A stretch of 64,000 nucleotides of DNA. Origin: Saccharopolyspora hirsuta (GTDB lineage: Bacteria; Actinomycetota; Actinomycetes; Mycobacteriales; Pseudonocardiaceae). A program made the position numbers and the translations under genes. Below the pieces are notes generated by a model. The model was not told the DNA's origin and did no database searches. It saw only the letters and a program-made list of their open reading frames with translations. The stretch is from the NCBI RefSeq assembly GCF_008630535.1, contig NZ_VWPH01000001.1, forward strand, positions 248,001 to 312,000, written 5' to 3'. This document shows positions 42,788 to 51,802 of this stretch, in pieces (within the stretch, counting starts at the first letter, position 1; every line of letters starts with the position of its first letter).

Positions 42788-44352
42788 CTCCCACCCCCGC
42801 GCAGCGTCGGGAACATCCCGTCCGGTCGGCCGTCGCCGTTCCACACCACCAGATCGGTGCTCCCGGTGCGCAGACCGCCCATGCCCGGGCCGCCGTCGGT
42901 GTCCAGGCCGCAGGTGGTCGCCAGCGACTCCAGCTCGTGCGCGTCGCCGATCCCCGCGGTCGGGATGACGTAGCGCTCCTCGTACTTGGCGATGGCCAGC
43001 AGCCGGTACATCGACTGCAGCTCGGCGGCGTCCAGCCCGACCTCCCGCAGCGGTGCCTCGTCCGGTGGTTCGCCCAGGTTCACCGAGCGCATGTAGGAGC
43101 GCATCGCCGCGAGCCTGCGCAGCGCGTCCCGCACCGGGGCGACGTCGCCCGCGGTGAACAGCTCGGCCAGGTACTCGACCGGGATGCGCAGCGCGTCGAT
43201 CGCCCCGAAGAGGTTGTCCGCGTCCTCGCCGTCGAAGCCGGTCTCGGCCACCGCGTCCACCACCGGCGACAGCGGCGGGACGTACCAGACCATCGGCATG
43301 GTGCGGTATTCCGGGTGCAGCGGCAGCGCCACGCGGTACCGGCAGATCAGGTCGCGCACCGGCGAGCGCCGGGCCGCCTCGATCCAGTCGTGCGGGGTCC
43401 CCGCCCGCTCGGCCGCGGCGACCACCGCCGGGTCGTGCGGGTCCAGGAACAGGTCGCGCTGCGCCGGGTAGAGCTGGTGCTCGTCGGTGACCGAGGCGGC
43501 CTCGGTGACCCGGTCGGCGTCGTAGAGCAGCACGCCGATGTAGCGCAGCCGCCCCACGCAGGTCTCCGCGCAGATCGTGGGCTGACCAACCTCGACCCGC
43601 GGGTAGCAGAAGGTGCACTTCTCGGCCTTGCCGGTGCGGTGGTTGAAGTAGACCTTCTTGTACGGGCAGCCGGAAACGCACATCCGCCAACCCCGGCACT
43701 GGTCCTGGTCGACCAGCACGATGCCGTCCTCGGTGCGCTTGTACATCGCGCCGGACGGGCAGGAGGCCACGCAGGACGGGTTGAGGCAGTGCTCGCAGAT
43801 CCGCGGCAGGTGGAACATGAACGACTGCTCGAACTCGAACTTGATCCGGGTGCCCAGCTCGGTGCGCAGCTTGGCCACCACCGGGTCGGCCTCCCCGTGC
43901 TCCGGGGTGCCGCCGAGCGAGTCCTCCCAGTTCGGTCCCCAGCGGACGGACGTGGGGCGACCGGTGACCGCCGAGGTCGGCCGGGCGACCGGGGTGTCCT
44001 CGCCCAGCGGTGCTTCCAGCAGCATCCGGTAGTCGTAGGTCCAGGGCTGGTAGTAGTCGTCGAGCTCCGGCAGGTCGGGGTTGGCGAACAGCGTGGCCAG
44101 CTTGCGCAGCCGCCCACCGCCGCGCAGCTTCAACCGCCCCCGCCGGTCGAGCTGCCAGCCGCCGCGCCACTTCTCCTGGTCCTCGTAGACGCGCGGATAT
44201 CCCTGCCCGGGGCGGGTTTCCACGTTGTTGAACCACGCGTACTCGACGCCGCCGCGGTTGGTCCAGGTCTGCTTGCAGGTGACCGAGCAGGTGTGGCAGC
44301 CGATGCACTTGTCCAGGTTCATGACCATGGCGAGCTGGGCCATCACGCGCAT
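42784..44352 (-). CDS. narH: Respiratory nitrate reductase beta subunit (iron-sulfur)
   Basis: 522 aa. Carries electrons between NarI and NarG. Four cysteine clusters are visible: CIGCHTCSVTCKQTW, CEHCLNPSCVASCPSG, CRGWRMCVSGCPYKK (with Trp in place of one Cys, giving the 3Fe-4S cluster) and CTFCYPRVEVGQPTICAETC. The N-terminal MRVMAQLAMVMNLDK is standard. ATG 44352 overlaps the narG stop by one base (TGATG). The open frame extends far upstream only because it shadows narG. Confidence 0.97.
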   Translation of the reverse strand: MRVMAQLAMVMNLDKCIGCHTCSVTCKQTWTNRGGVEYAWFNNVETRPGQGYPRVYEDQEKWRGGWQLDRRGRLKLRGGGRLRKLATLFANPDLPELDDYYQPWTYDYRMLLEAPLGEDTPVARPTSAVTGRPTSVRWGPNWEDSLGGTPEHGEADPVVAKLRTELGTRIKFEFEQSFMFHLPRICEHCLNPSCVASCPSGAMYKRTEDGIVLVDQDQCRGWRMCVSGCPYKKVYFNHRTGKAEKCTFCYPRVEVGQPTICAETCVGRLRYIGVLLYDADRVTEAASVTDEHQLYPAQRDLFLDPHDPAVVAAAERAGTPHDWIEAARRSPVRDLICRYRVALPLHPEYRTMPMVWYVPPLSPVVDAVAETGFDGEDADNLFGAIDALRIPVEYLAELFTAGDVAPVRDALRRLAAMRSYMRSVNLGEPPDEAPLREVGLDAAELQSMYRLLAIAKYEERYVIPTAGIGDAHELESLATTCGLDTDGGPGMGGLRTGSTDLVVWNGDGRPDGMFPTLRGGGR

Positions 44353-47300
44353 CAGTACTCGACCTCCTGGCTGCGGCGGCGGATCACGGTCACCTCGTCG
44401 CGCTGGTTGCCGGTGGGCCCGTGGTAGTTCAGCGCGAAGGTCTGCTGGGCGTAGCCGCCGATGAGATGGGTGGGTTTGACCTGCACGCGGGTCAGCGAGT
44501 TGTGGATCCCGCCGCGCCGTCCGGTGGTCTCGCTCTTCGGCACGTTCACCGTCCGGTCCTGCGCGTGGTACATGAACACCGTGCCCGCGGGCATCCGGTG
44601 CGAGACGACCGCGCGGGCCACCACCACGCCGTTGCGGTTGACCGCCTCGACCCAGTCGTTGTCCCGCACCCCGATCGCCGCCGCGTCCACCGGGCTCATC
44701 CAGAACGTCGGGCCGCCCCGCGACAGCGTCAGCATGATCGGGTTGTCCTGGTACTCGCTGTGGATCGACCACTTCGAGTGCGGGGTCAGGTAGCGCACCA
44801 CGACCTCCGCGCCGTCGGGCCCGAGCCGACGTTCCCCGGCGAGCCGGTGCAGGTCCAGCGGTGGTCGGTACAGCGGCAGCTGCTCGCCGAGCTCGGCCAT
44901 CCAGTCGTGGTCCAGGAAGAAGTGCTGGCGGCCGGTCAGGGTGTGCCAGGGCTTGAGCTGCTCGACGTTGATGGTGAACGGCGAGTACCGCCGCCCGCCG
45001 GACTCGTCGCCCGACCACTCCGGGCTGGTCACCACCGGTGCCGGGCGGGAGCGGGTGTCGGCGAAGGTCACCCGGTGCCCGCCGTGGTGGGTCGCCAGCT
45101 GTGCCAGCGGCCGCCCCACGCGCTGCTCCAGCGCACGGAAGGCCTCCGTGGCCAACCGGCCGTTCGTGGTGCCGGACAGAGCGAGCACGGCATCGGCGAA
45201 CCGGCGGTCGGTGTCCAGCCGCGGTCGTCCGGCGGCCGGGCCCGCGGTGGCGAGACCGTTGGCGCTGCCCAGCCACGCCAGCTCCTGGTCGACCTCGACC
45301 GTCCAGCCCTTGGTGGTCACCCCGAGCTTGTCCAGCAGCGGTCCGGCCGCACCCAGCTTCGCGGCCACCGCCGGGTAGTCCCGCTCGACGACCGTCAGCG
45401 CGGGCATGGTCCGGCCGGGCTGCGGATCGACCTCGCCGCGGCGCCAGTCCAGCAGCACCCCGCCCGGCTGCGCGACCTCGCCGGGCGTGTCGTGGCCGAT
45501 CGCGGTGGCGACCACGTCCCGCCGCACCCCGAGGTGGGTGGCGGCCAGCTCGCTGAACTTCGCGGCGATGCCGTGGAAGGCGTCGAAGTCGGTGCGGCAC
45601 TGCCACGGCGGGTCGACCGCGGCGTTGAACGAGTGCACGTAGGGGTGCATGTCCGTGCTGGACAGGTCGTGCTTCTCGTACCAGGTGGCGGCGGGCAGCA
45701 CCACGTCGGAGAACAGCGTGGTGCTGGTCATCCGGAAGTCCAGCGAGAGCAGCAGGTCCAGCTTGCCCTCGGCGGACTCCGCCCGGTGTACCTCGGCGGG
45801 CGGCTGCTCGGGCTCGGCCGAGCGCGGCTGCGCCTCGGTGCCCAGCAGGTGCTTGAGGAAGAACTCGTTGCCCTTGGCCGACGAACCGAGCAGGTTGGAG
45901 CGCCACACGGTCAGCACCCGCGGCCAGTTGCCCGGCGCATCGGGGTCCTCGCAGGCGAAGCCGAGCCGACCCGAGCGCAGCTCCTGCACGACGTGTTCCA
46001 CCGGATCGCGCCCGGCGGCCTCGGCCTCGTCGGCCAGCTCCAGCGGGTTCCGGTCGAACGTCGGGTAGGACGGCATCCAGCCCGCCCGCGCCGAGCGCGC
46101 GATGCAGTCGGCCGCCGTCGTCCCGCTGAGCGAGCCAGCGGCCCCGGGCCAGGTCAGCGCGTCGGTGGTGAGGCCGTCGTAGCGCCACTGCCCGGTGTGC
46201 AGGTAGAACCAGGCCGTCCCGATCATCTGCCGCGCCGGGCGGTGCCAGTCCGCCGCGCTGGCCAGCGTGGCCCACCCGGTCAGCGGCCGCACCTTCTCCT
46301 GACCCACGTAGTGCGCCCAGCCGCCGCCGTTGCGGCCCTGGCAGCCGGTGAGCAGCAGCAGGGTGAGGAACGTCCGGTACACCTCGTCGGAGTGGAACCA
46401 GTGGTTGGTACCGGCGCCCATCAGGATCATGCACCGGCCTTCGGACCGGACCGCGGTGTCGGCGAACTCCCGCGCGATCCGCACCGCGCGCGCCGCCGGT
46501 ACCGAGGTGATCTGCTCCTGCCAGGCCGGGGTGCCGGGTTCGGGGTCCGCGTAGTCGGTCGGCCAGCTGCCGGGCAGGCCCTCGCGACCGACCCCGTACT
46601 GCGCGAGCAGCAGGTCGAACACCGTGGTCACCAGCGGTCCGCCCGGCGTCAGCCGCACGGCTGGCACGCCGCGGGTGACGGCCGCACCGGCCCCGTCCGG
46701 CGAGTCGAAGCGCGGCAGCAGCACCTCGACCGCTCGGTGCGGGTGGTCGTGCAGGCTCAGCCGCGGGGTGACCTCGCCCAGGTCGAGGTTCCAGCGCCCG
46801 GTCTCCTCGTCGTTCCAGCGGAATCCCAGCGACCCGTTGGGCACCACCGGCTGGCCGGTGGCGTCGTCGAGCAGCACGGTCTTCCACTGCTCGCGCGCGC
46901 CCGTCCGCCCCAGGTCGGCGGCCGTGACGAATTTCCCCGGCACCAGCGCGCCGTCGCGCTCGACCAGGCCGACCAGGAACGGCAGGTCCGTGTAGCGGCG
47001 CACGTAGTCGGTGAAGAACGGCGTCGGGCGCTCGACGAAGAACTCCTTGAGCACCACGTGGCCCATCGCCACCGCGAGCGCCGCATCCGTGCCGGGGTGC
47101 GGGGCCAGCCACTCGTCGGCGAACTTGGTGTTGTCGGCGTAGTCCGGCGAGACCACCACGACCTTCTGCCCCCGGTAGCGCGCCTCGGTCATGAAGTGCG
47201 CGTCCGGGGTCCGGGTGACCGGGACGTTGGAACCCCACATCACCAGGTACGCCGCGTCCCACCAGTCCGCCGACTCCGGCACGTCGGTCTGGTCGCCGAA

Positions 47301-48068
47301 CACCTGCGGCGAGGCCACCGGCAGGTCGGCGTACCAGTCGTAGAACGACAGCATCGGCGCGCCGATCAGCGACAGGAACCGCGATCCGACGGCGTGCGAG
47401 ACCATCGACATCGCCGGGATGGGGGAGAACCCGGCGATCCGGTCCGGCCCGTGCGCGGCGATGGTGTGCACGTGGGCGGCGGCGATCATCTCCAGCGCCT
47501 CGTCCCAGGAGACCCGCACCAGCCCGCCCTTGCCGCGCGCTCGCTGGTAGCGCCGCCGCGACTCCGGATCGTCCACGATGGACGCCCACGCGGCCACCGG
47601 GTCCCCGGTGGCCGCTTTCGCACGGCGGTACATCTCGACGAGCACGCCGCGCGCGTGCGGGTAGCGGATCCTGGTGGGGGAGTAGGAGTACCAGGAGAAC
47701 GACGCGCCCCGCGGGCAGCCGCGCGGCTCGTACTCCGGGTGGTCCGGACCCACCGACGGGTAGTCGGTGTCCTGGGCCTCCCAGGTGATGATCCCGTCCT
47801 TGACGTAGACGTTCCACCGGCAGGAGCCGGTGCAGTTCACGCCGTGCGTGGAGGGCACCACCTTGTCGTGGTTCCAGCGGTCCCGGTAGAAGGCGTCGCC
47901 CTCGCGCCCGCCGGTGCGGAAGACGGCCCGCAGGTCCGCTGTCGTGTCCTCCTTGGAGAGCAGGCGGCCGAGTCGGAGCAGTGCGTCCCCGGCCGCGCCG
48001 CCGTCCGCTCGGCTCCGGGCGGATCGGCCGGATCCGCTGCCGGTGTCCCGTACGGGCGCTGCGCACAT
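44352..48068 (-). CDS. narG: Respiratory nitrate reductase alpha subunit (molybdopterin)
   Basis: 1238 aa. Reduces nitrate to nitrite at the bis-MGD centre on the cytoplasmic side. The FS0 cluster motif is HGVNCTGSCRWNVYVKDG with a third Cys in YEPRGCPRGA, the His-first ligand being diagnostic for NarG. Further blocks: AGFSPIPAMSMVSHAVGSRF, SFYDWYADLPVASPQVFGDQ (Asp ligand to Mo), and the C-terminal HSKWSIHSEYQDNPIML. No twin-arginine signal, as expected for the cytoplasm-facing enzyme. GGAGA precedes ATG 48068. Nitrate respiration or hypoxic survival is the likely role. Confidence 0.98.
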   Translation of the reverse strand: MCAAPVRDTGSGSGRSARSRADGGAAGDALLRLGRLLSKEDTTADLRAVFRTGGREGDAFYRDRWNHDKVVPSTHGVNCTGSCRWNVYVKDGIITWEAQDTDYPSVGPDHPEYEPRGCPRGASFSWYSYSPTRIRYPHARGVLVEMYRRAKAATGDPVAAWASIVDDPESRRRYQRARGKGGLVRVSWDEALEMIAAAHVHTIAAHGPDRIAGFSPIPAMSMVSHAVGSRFLSLIGAPMLSFYDWYADLPVASPQVFGDQTDVPESADWWDAAYLVMWGSNVPVTRTPDAHFMTEARYRGQKVVVVSPDYADNTKFADEWLAPHPGTDAALAVAMGHVVLKEFFVERPTPFFTDYVRRYTDLPFLVGLVERDGALVPGKFVTAADLGRTGAREQWKTVLLDDATGQPVVPNGSLGFRWNDEETGRWNLDLGEVTPRLSLHDHPHRAVEVLLPRFDSPDGAGAAVTRGVPAVRLTPGGPLVTTVFDLLLAQYGVGREGLPGSWPTDYADPEPGTPAWQEQITSVPAARAVRIAREFADTAVRSEGRCMILMGAGTNHWFHSDEVYRTFLTLLLLTGCQGRNGGGWAHYVGQEKVRPLTGWATLASAADWHRPARQMIGTAWFYLHTGQWRYDGLTTDALTWPGAAGSLSGTTAADCIARSARAGWMPSYPTFDRNPLELADEAEAAGRDPVEHVVQELRSGRLGFACEDPDAPGNWPRVLTVWRSNLLGSSAKGNEFFLKHLLGTEAQPRSAEPEQPPAEVHRAESAEGKLDLLLSLDFRMTSTTLFSDVVLPAATWYEKHDLSSTDMHPYVHSFNAAVDPPWQCRTDFDAFHGIAAKFSELAATHLGVRRDVVATAIGHDTPGEVAQPGGVLLDWRRGEVDPQPGRTMPALTVVERDYPAVAAKLGAAGPLLDKLGVTTKGWTVEVDQELAWLGSANGLATAGPAAGRPRLDTDRRFADAVLALSGTTNGRLATEAFRALEQRVGRPLAQLATHHGGHRVTFADTRSRPAPVVTSPEWSGDESGGRRYSPFTINVEQLKPWHTLTGRQHFFLDHDWMAELGEQLPLYRPPLDLHRLAGERRLGPDGAEVVVRYLTPHSKWSIHSEYQDNPIMLTLSRGGPTFWMSPVDAAAIGVRDNDWVEAVNRNGVVVARAVVSHRMPAGTVFMYHAQDRTVNVPKSETTGRRGGIHNSLTRVQVKPTHLIGGYAQQTFALNYHGPTGNQRDEVTVIRRRSQEVEY

Positions 48069-48182
48069 GCTGCTTTCTCCGATCGTGCTCGGGAAGTGCG
48101 GGTGGGAAATGTGGTGGGTGGTGCTCTGCTCGAATTTACGGCCGCTGGGCGGTGCTTGTCAGGGTCGTCAAAAGTGGGAACG

Positions 48183-48205
48183 TTCACGCCCGGTAAAGGC
48201 GTGAA
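48183..48205. promoter_or_regulatory. Inverted repeat upstream of narG
   Basis: TTCACGCC at 48183-48190 and GGCGTGAA at 48198-48205 form perfect 8-base arms around a 7-base spacer, 115-137 bp upstream of the narG start. It could be a regulator site or a hairpin in the narG leader; it does not match the FNR consensus. Confidence 0.4.
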
Positions 48206-48644
48206 AACGATGCGTGTTCGGTTTGCGAGCGTCGGGAAGCTGGCCTGGTTTTCGGGGAAGACCGTCGTTTGGGAATAGTGAGGTGGGGATCTACCTGCGG
48301 ACATGGTGGGTTCGCGCGTCGTGCGGTGGTATATTCCAAGAATTCATCGAGTTGCTTCATCTGGCCCCTCCTGGCCTTCTTGTCTATTTTGTGTGGTTTT
48401 GTGGATGATTATTCGATTTGCTTATCGGACGAATTGGTGAGTGTTCTTCCGAATGGCTTACGACTTCCGTTGGCGGCGGTGCCGCCTTGGGTGGCTAACG
48501 GGTATTTTGTTGTGGCTGTCGGATTGAGCCTTTTTCATCCTGGCTGTGGACCGCAGCTGCGAAGGGCGAACTGCACCGGTCGGCAGGTGTCGCATGCGCC
48601 GCCAGGCGCATAGCCCACCCTCGCAGCTTGCACTGCCGCGGGTT

Positions 48645-48731
48645 CTCAGCGTTCGCCTGGCGAGGACGGCCCTGACGCCGTGTATCGGTCATACATCAGT
48701 CAGGGACCCCGCAGTCCAGGCGGGCGCTGAG
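48645..48731. repeat. 87-bp nested inverted repeat
   Basis: Successive paired segments converge on a central loop: CTCAGCG/CGCTGAG (48645-48651, 48725-48731), CGCCTGG/CCAGGCG (48654-48660, 48716-48722), CCCTGAC/GTCAGGG (48670-48676, 48699-48705) and TGTAT/ATACA (48681-48685, 48691-48695). This many nested pairs suggests a conserved RNA or DNA structure, either a non-coding RNA, a dispersed repeat or a leader element of the nearby genes. Confidence 0.55.
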
Positions 48732-49244
48732 GTTCCGCCACCCGCACCGCCACGCAGAACGAGGTGGGAAAACCTCATTGGGGGGTGTCTCTTCGGTCGC
48801 GACGGCGGCGGCGTGGCCGCGGTGGGCTGGCGAGCTCTCGGGCTGGAGCGAGGCGAACGCGCCGGGTCGACACGTGGCGTCCGAGTGCGGCGGGAGCGGG
48901 CAGCTGTTGCCGGGGTGGGTCAGTCGGTTTCGAAGCGGATCGAGTCGGGATCGGGGTAGGTCGGGTGGCGGTGCGGTCCGGGCTCAAGTCCGCGTCGAGG
49001 TGTGTGAATCCTCCTTTCTCGCAGTGGTCCTGGCCCGTGGTCCACAGTGGATGGAACCTGGTCGGTGTGTTTCTCGGTGCGGGGTGGTGATCGAGAACGC
49101 CATGTCACGATGATGCCAGCAGGTCGAACGAGTTTTCGACCACATTTCGGTCCCTCGATCGGTTGATCATCGGTCGCCCGTCCCGCGTGCGGGGTGCGGG
49201 ATGCGGTCCGGAATACCGGTCTGGCCTGCGGTGTTGTTAGCCGT

Positions 49245-49616
49245 GTGCGGGAGTCTTCGGCGCGGCGCGACGTCTCCCGGGCGCAGAAGCTGCTGGCCCG
49301 GGAGCGTGCGAGCGCGCTGGCGCGGATCGAGTCGCTGCAACGCCACCTGGCCGCGATCGGCGACGTCTCGACCTGGACCGGCACCGACGACGAGCACGAC
49401 CCGGAAGGGGCCACGCTCGCCTACGAGCGCGCTCAGGTGCAGGGATTGCTCGCTGATGCGCGACGCGAGCTAGACGAGCTCGACCGGGCGGTCTCGCGAT
49501 GGGAGAAAGGCACCTACGGCGTCTGCGCGCGCTGCGGGAAGGACATCGCCTGGCAGCGGCTGGAAGCGCTGCCCGCCGCGACGACCTGCATCAGGTGCGC
49601 GTCAGCGCGGCACTGA
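49245..49616 (+). CDS. DksA/TraR-type C4 zinc-finger protein
   Basis: About 123 aa; GTG 49245 is a likely start but the 5' end is uncertain. A helical N-terminal coiled coil (RAQKLLARERASALARIESL and AQVQGLLADARRELDELDRA) is followed by the DksA zinc finger, GVCARCGKDIAWQRLEALPA then TTCIRC, with all four cysteines. DksA-like proteins bind the RNA polymerase secondary channel; actinobacterial short versions are poorly studied. Its 3' end overlaps the convergent glxA-like gene by 15 bp. Confidence 0.85.
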   Translation: MRESSARRDVSRAQKLLARERASALARIESLQRHLAAIGDVSTWTGTDDEHDPEGATLAYERAQVQGLLADARRELDELDRAVSRWEKGTYGVCARCGKDIAWQRLEALPAATTCIRCASARH

Positions 49617-50570
49617 GTCGAGGGTCCGGGAGAAGGTCCGGCGGTAGTCGCGCGGCGGCACGCCGACGATGCGGCGGAAGTGGTGCCGCAGCAGTGCCGC
49701 GGTGCTGAACCCGCACTCGCGCGCGATCTGCTCGATGCCCAGCTGGGTGTCCTCCAGCAGGCGCCGCGCGTGCAGGACGCGCTGGGTGGCCAACCACTGG
49801 TTCGGTGTCGTGCCGGTCTCGGCGACGAACCGGCGCGCGAAGGTGCGCGGCGACATCTGCGCGCGTGCGGCGAGGCTGGCGACGCTGTGCTCGACGTCCA
49901 GGGTCTCCTGCATCCAGGTCAGCACCGGTTCGAGGCTGTCCCCGGTGCACTCGGGGACGGGCAGGTCGATGAACTGCCGCTGCCCGCCGTCGCGCTGCGG
50001 TGGCACCACCATGCGCCGGGCGATCCGGGTCGCCGCGGTGGAGCCCAGCTCGCGGCGCACCAGGTGCAGGCAGGCGTCGATCCCCGCCGCGGTTCCCGCG
50101 CTGGTCACCACGTCGCCGTCGTCGACGTAGAGCACGTCCGGGTCGAGTTCGGCGGTGGGGAAGCGGCGGCGGAACTCGGCCGCGTGGTACCAGTGCGTCG
50201 TGCAGCGGCGGCCGTCCAGCAGCCCGGCAGCGCCGAGCAGGAACGCGCCGGAGCACACGGAAAGCATGGTCGCCCCGCGCGCCGCGGCGGCCCGCAGCTC
50301 CGCGAGCACCTCGGGCGGGTAGTCGTCCCTGATCCGCGCGGCTGGCACCGCCACGACGTCGGCGCGGGACAGCTCGGCGAGCCCGTGCCCGGGAACCAGC
50401 TGCATCCCCACCGAGGTGCGCACCGGGTCGCCCGGTCGCTGCCCGCAGATGCGGAAGTCGATCGGCGGCACCCCGTCGGCGGTCCGGTCCAGGCCGAAGA
50501 CCTCGCACAACACGCCCAGCTCGAACGGGGCGACGTCGTCCAGCACCACCGCGGCCACGCTGCGCAGCAT
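49602..50570 (-). CDS. GlxA-family regulator (DJ-1/PfpI domain plus AraC HTH)
   Basis: 322 aa from ATG 50570. Residues about 1-180 are a DJ-1/PfpI-like domain with the nucleophile-elbow segment GATMLSVCSGAFLLGAAGLL. Residues about 215-320 are an AraC/XylS DNA-binding domain with two HTHs: SVASLAARAQMSPRTFARRF and LGIEQIARECGFSTAALLRH, ending HHFRRIVGVPPRDYRR. Such proteins regulate nitrogen or amine catabolism or development. A divergent 69-codon gene begins 122 bp away and may be its target. Confidence 0.92.
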   Translation of the reverse strand: MLRSVAAVVLDDVAPFELGVLCEVFGLDRTADGVPPIDFRICGQRPGDPVRTSVGMQLVPGHGLAELSRADVVAVPAARIRDDYPPEVLAELRAAAARGATMLSVCSGAFLLGAAGLLDGRRCTTHWYHAAEFRRRFPTAELDPDVLYVDDGDVVTSAGTAAGIDACLHLVRRELGSTAATRIARRMVVPPQRDGGQRQFIDLPVPECTGDSLEPVLTWMQETLDVEHSVASLAARAQMSPRTFARRFVAETGTTPNQWLATQRVLHARRLLEDTQLGIEQIARECGFSTAALLRHHFRRIVGVPPRDYRRTFSRTLDSVPR

Positions 50571-50691
50571 GGCTGTCACGGTAGCTGGCAGGATTTTGCC
50601 GCACAATGGCATCACTGCCGCTGTCGACACCGGAGCCGCGCATCGCACGCTGGGGGCCTGCGAACCCGCGAGCCACCAGGGATGACGCACC

Positions 50692-50901
50692 ATGAACACT
50701 CCGCTCGACCGGCCGTTCCCCGCAGGGCTGACCGGACTCCGCCGCTACTTCGCGGTGCAGAACTGGCTGTGGTCCGCCTACCTGACCTCCCTGCAGCCGT
50801 GGGAGGCGGAGGCCGAGATGCGCTGGGTCCGCAATCCGATCAACCGGCGCTGGGAGCTGCGCGGTGGTGTTCTGCCGCCGTGCGAAACCGAATCCACTTA
50901 G
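50692..50901 (+). CDS. Small hypothetical protein (69 aa)
   Basis: ATG 50692 with AGGGATG upstream. The product is aromatic-rich (PAGLTGLRRYFAVQNWLWSA, then YLTSLQPWEAEAEMRWVRNP) without signal peptide or clear membrane helix. I do not recognise it. Divergent from the GlxA-type regulator. Confidence 0.55.
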   Translation: MNTPLDRPFPAGLTGLRRYFAVQNWLWSAYLTSLQPWEAEAEMRWVRNPINRRWELRGGVLPPCETEST

Positions 50902-51031
50902 GACCTGCGCAGGTCGGCGCGCTCGGTGTACGTCCGGTGCGGTAGTGCGACTGCCGCTCGCCGACGGACGACGCGGCGGCGCTGCGGGCCGAAGCTGGAT
51001 CCGACGTTGGACCGGTTTCGGAGGTGTCGCG

Positions 51032-51283
51032 ATGTTGACCCAGTTCTTGGCGCAGTGGAGCCCTGTCTGGCACGGCCCGCACGGTGGCCCCGGATGGCCG
51101 ATCGGGCTGGTGTTCCTGCTCCTGATCGTCGCGCTGGTGGGCGTTGTCGTCTGGTCGGCGGTGCGCGGTCGCCCGCGTCGGCAGTCGGCTGTCGAGCGGG
51201 CTCGGGAGATCCTCGCCGAGCGCTACGCCCGGGGTGAGATCAGTTCCGAGGAGTACCGCGAACGGCTCGGCGGCCTCGGCTGA
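51032..51283 (+). CDS. SHOCT-domain small membrane protein
   Basis: 83 aa from ATG 51032 with CGGAGG 8 bp upstream. One N-terminal membrane helix (IGLVFLLLIVALVGVVVWSA) is followed by a basic linker and a C-terminal SHOCT motif, AREILAERYARGEISSEEYR then ERLGGL. SHOCT domains are short oligomerisation or interaction modules common at the C-termini of bacterial membrane proteins. Function otherwise unknown. Confidence 0.82.
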   Translation: MLTQFLAQWSPVWHGPHGGPGWPIGLVFLLLIVALVGVVVWSAVRGRPRRQSAVERAREILAERYARGEISSEEYRERLGGLG

Positions 51284-51356
51284 TCCACCTGCGGTAGTTG
51301 GGAACGAACCAGTCTCGAATATATGACGGTGAATTTCCAACATATCCCCGTTCGGG

Positions 51357-51383
51357 GGAACGCGTTCTTCCGGGTGGCGCGTT
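51357..51383 (+). promoter_or_regulatory. Candidate ECF (SigE/SigH/SigR-type) promoter
   Basis: GGAAC at 51357-51361 and GTT at 51381-51383 with a 19-base spacer, in a locally AT-rich stretch about 130 bp upstream of the 78-aa gene. The pattern resembles actinobacterial stress-sigma promoters but occurs by chance at moderate frequency. Confidence 0.35.
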
Positions 51384-51519
51384 ACCGTCGGGGCAGGTGC
51401 GCACGAAGCCGTACGGCACACCCCGGATTCGTCCGGGGCACAACACTGGGGGGAGAGGTCGGGGGCGAGCTGCGTTGGCTGGCCCCCGGCCGCTCGATCG
51501 ACCACGGGAGTGGTCTGCG

Positions 51520-51756
51520 ATGGATCTGATCACGAAGTGCAGTGAGCTCCCGCACGAGCAGTTGTGCGAGGAGATCCGGATCGCCGGGCTGGCCCGCAAG
51601 CAGGCCCTGGACTCCGGTTCCGAGGCCGACGTGGAGATGGCCGAATCAGTGCTGGACTGGTACCTGGACGAGCTCGCCGAGCGGTTGCGGCGCGGCCGCG
51701 TCCCGGACGTCCGGACCGTTCGCGACAGCAGGGAGGACGAACCGGTCCCGCAGTGA
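51520..51756 (+). CDS. Small acidic hypothetical protein (78 aa)
   Basis: ATG 51520 with CGGGAG upstream; longer in-frame starts would read through promoter-like DNA. Helical, acidic protein (ELPHEQLCEEIRIAGLARKQ, AESVLDWYLDELAERLRRGR). No family recognised. One of several small soluble genes in this part of the window, possibly stress-induced. Confidence 0.6.
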   Translation: MDLITKCSELPHEQLCEEIRIAGLARKQALDSGSEADVEMAESVLDWYLDELAERLRRGRVPDVRTVRDSREDEPVPQ

Positions 51757-51802
51757 CCTGCGGTCGCCGCGGGATGCGGTCGGGAAGAGCTGGCCGCGCG
51801 GT

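Larger units (their letters stand above)
48069..49244. other. 1.18-kb gene-poor region upstream of narG
   Basis: No confident gene on either strand. From about 48270 to 48545 the DNA is clearly AT-richer than the rest of the window. A 114-codon frame from TTG 48269 uses atypical codons and is doubtful. The region holds an inverted repeat at 48183 and a large nested inverted repeat at 48645. The narG promoter must lie in its left part, and the promoter of the DksA-like gene in its right part. Confidence 0.55.

Noticed and set aside
42784..48066. A 1760-codon minus-strand frame suggesting a NarG-NarH fusion
   Set aside because: Only its last 522 codons are real (narH). The upstream part is narG DNA read in the wrong frame; narG itself is intact in another frame with a TGATG junction.
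48269..48613. 114-codon plus-strand frame in the narG upstream region
   Set aside because: Starts at TTG without a ribosome site, uses codons unlike the rest of the window and shows no domain. Its hydrophobic part could be real, but support is too weak.
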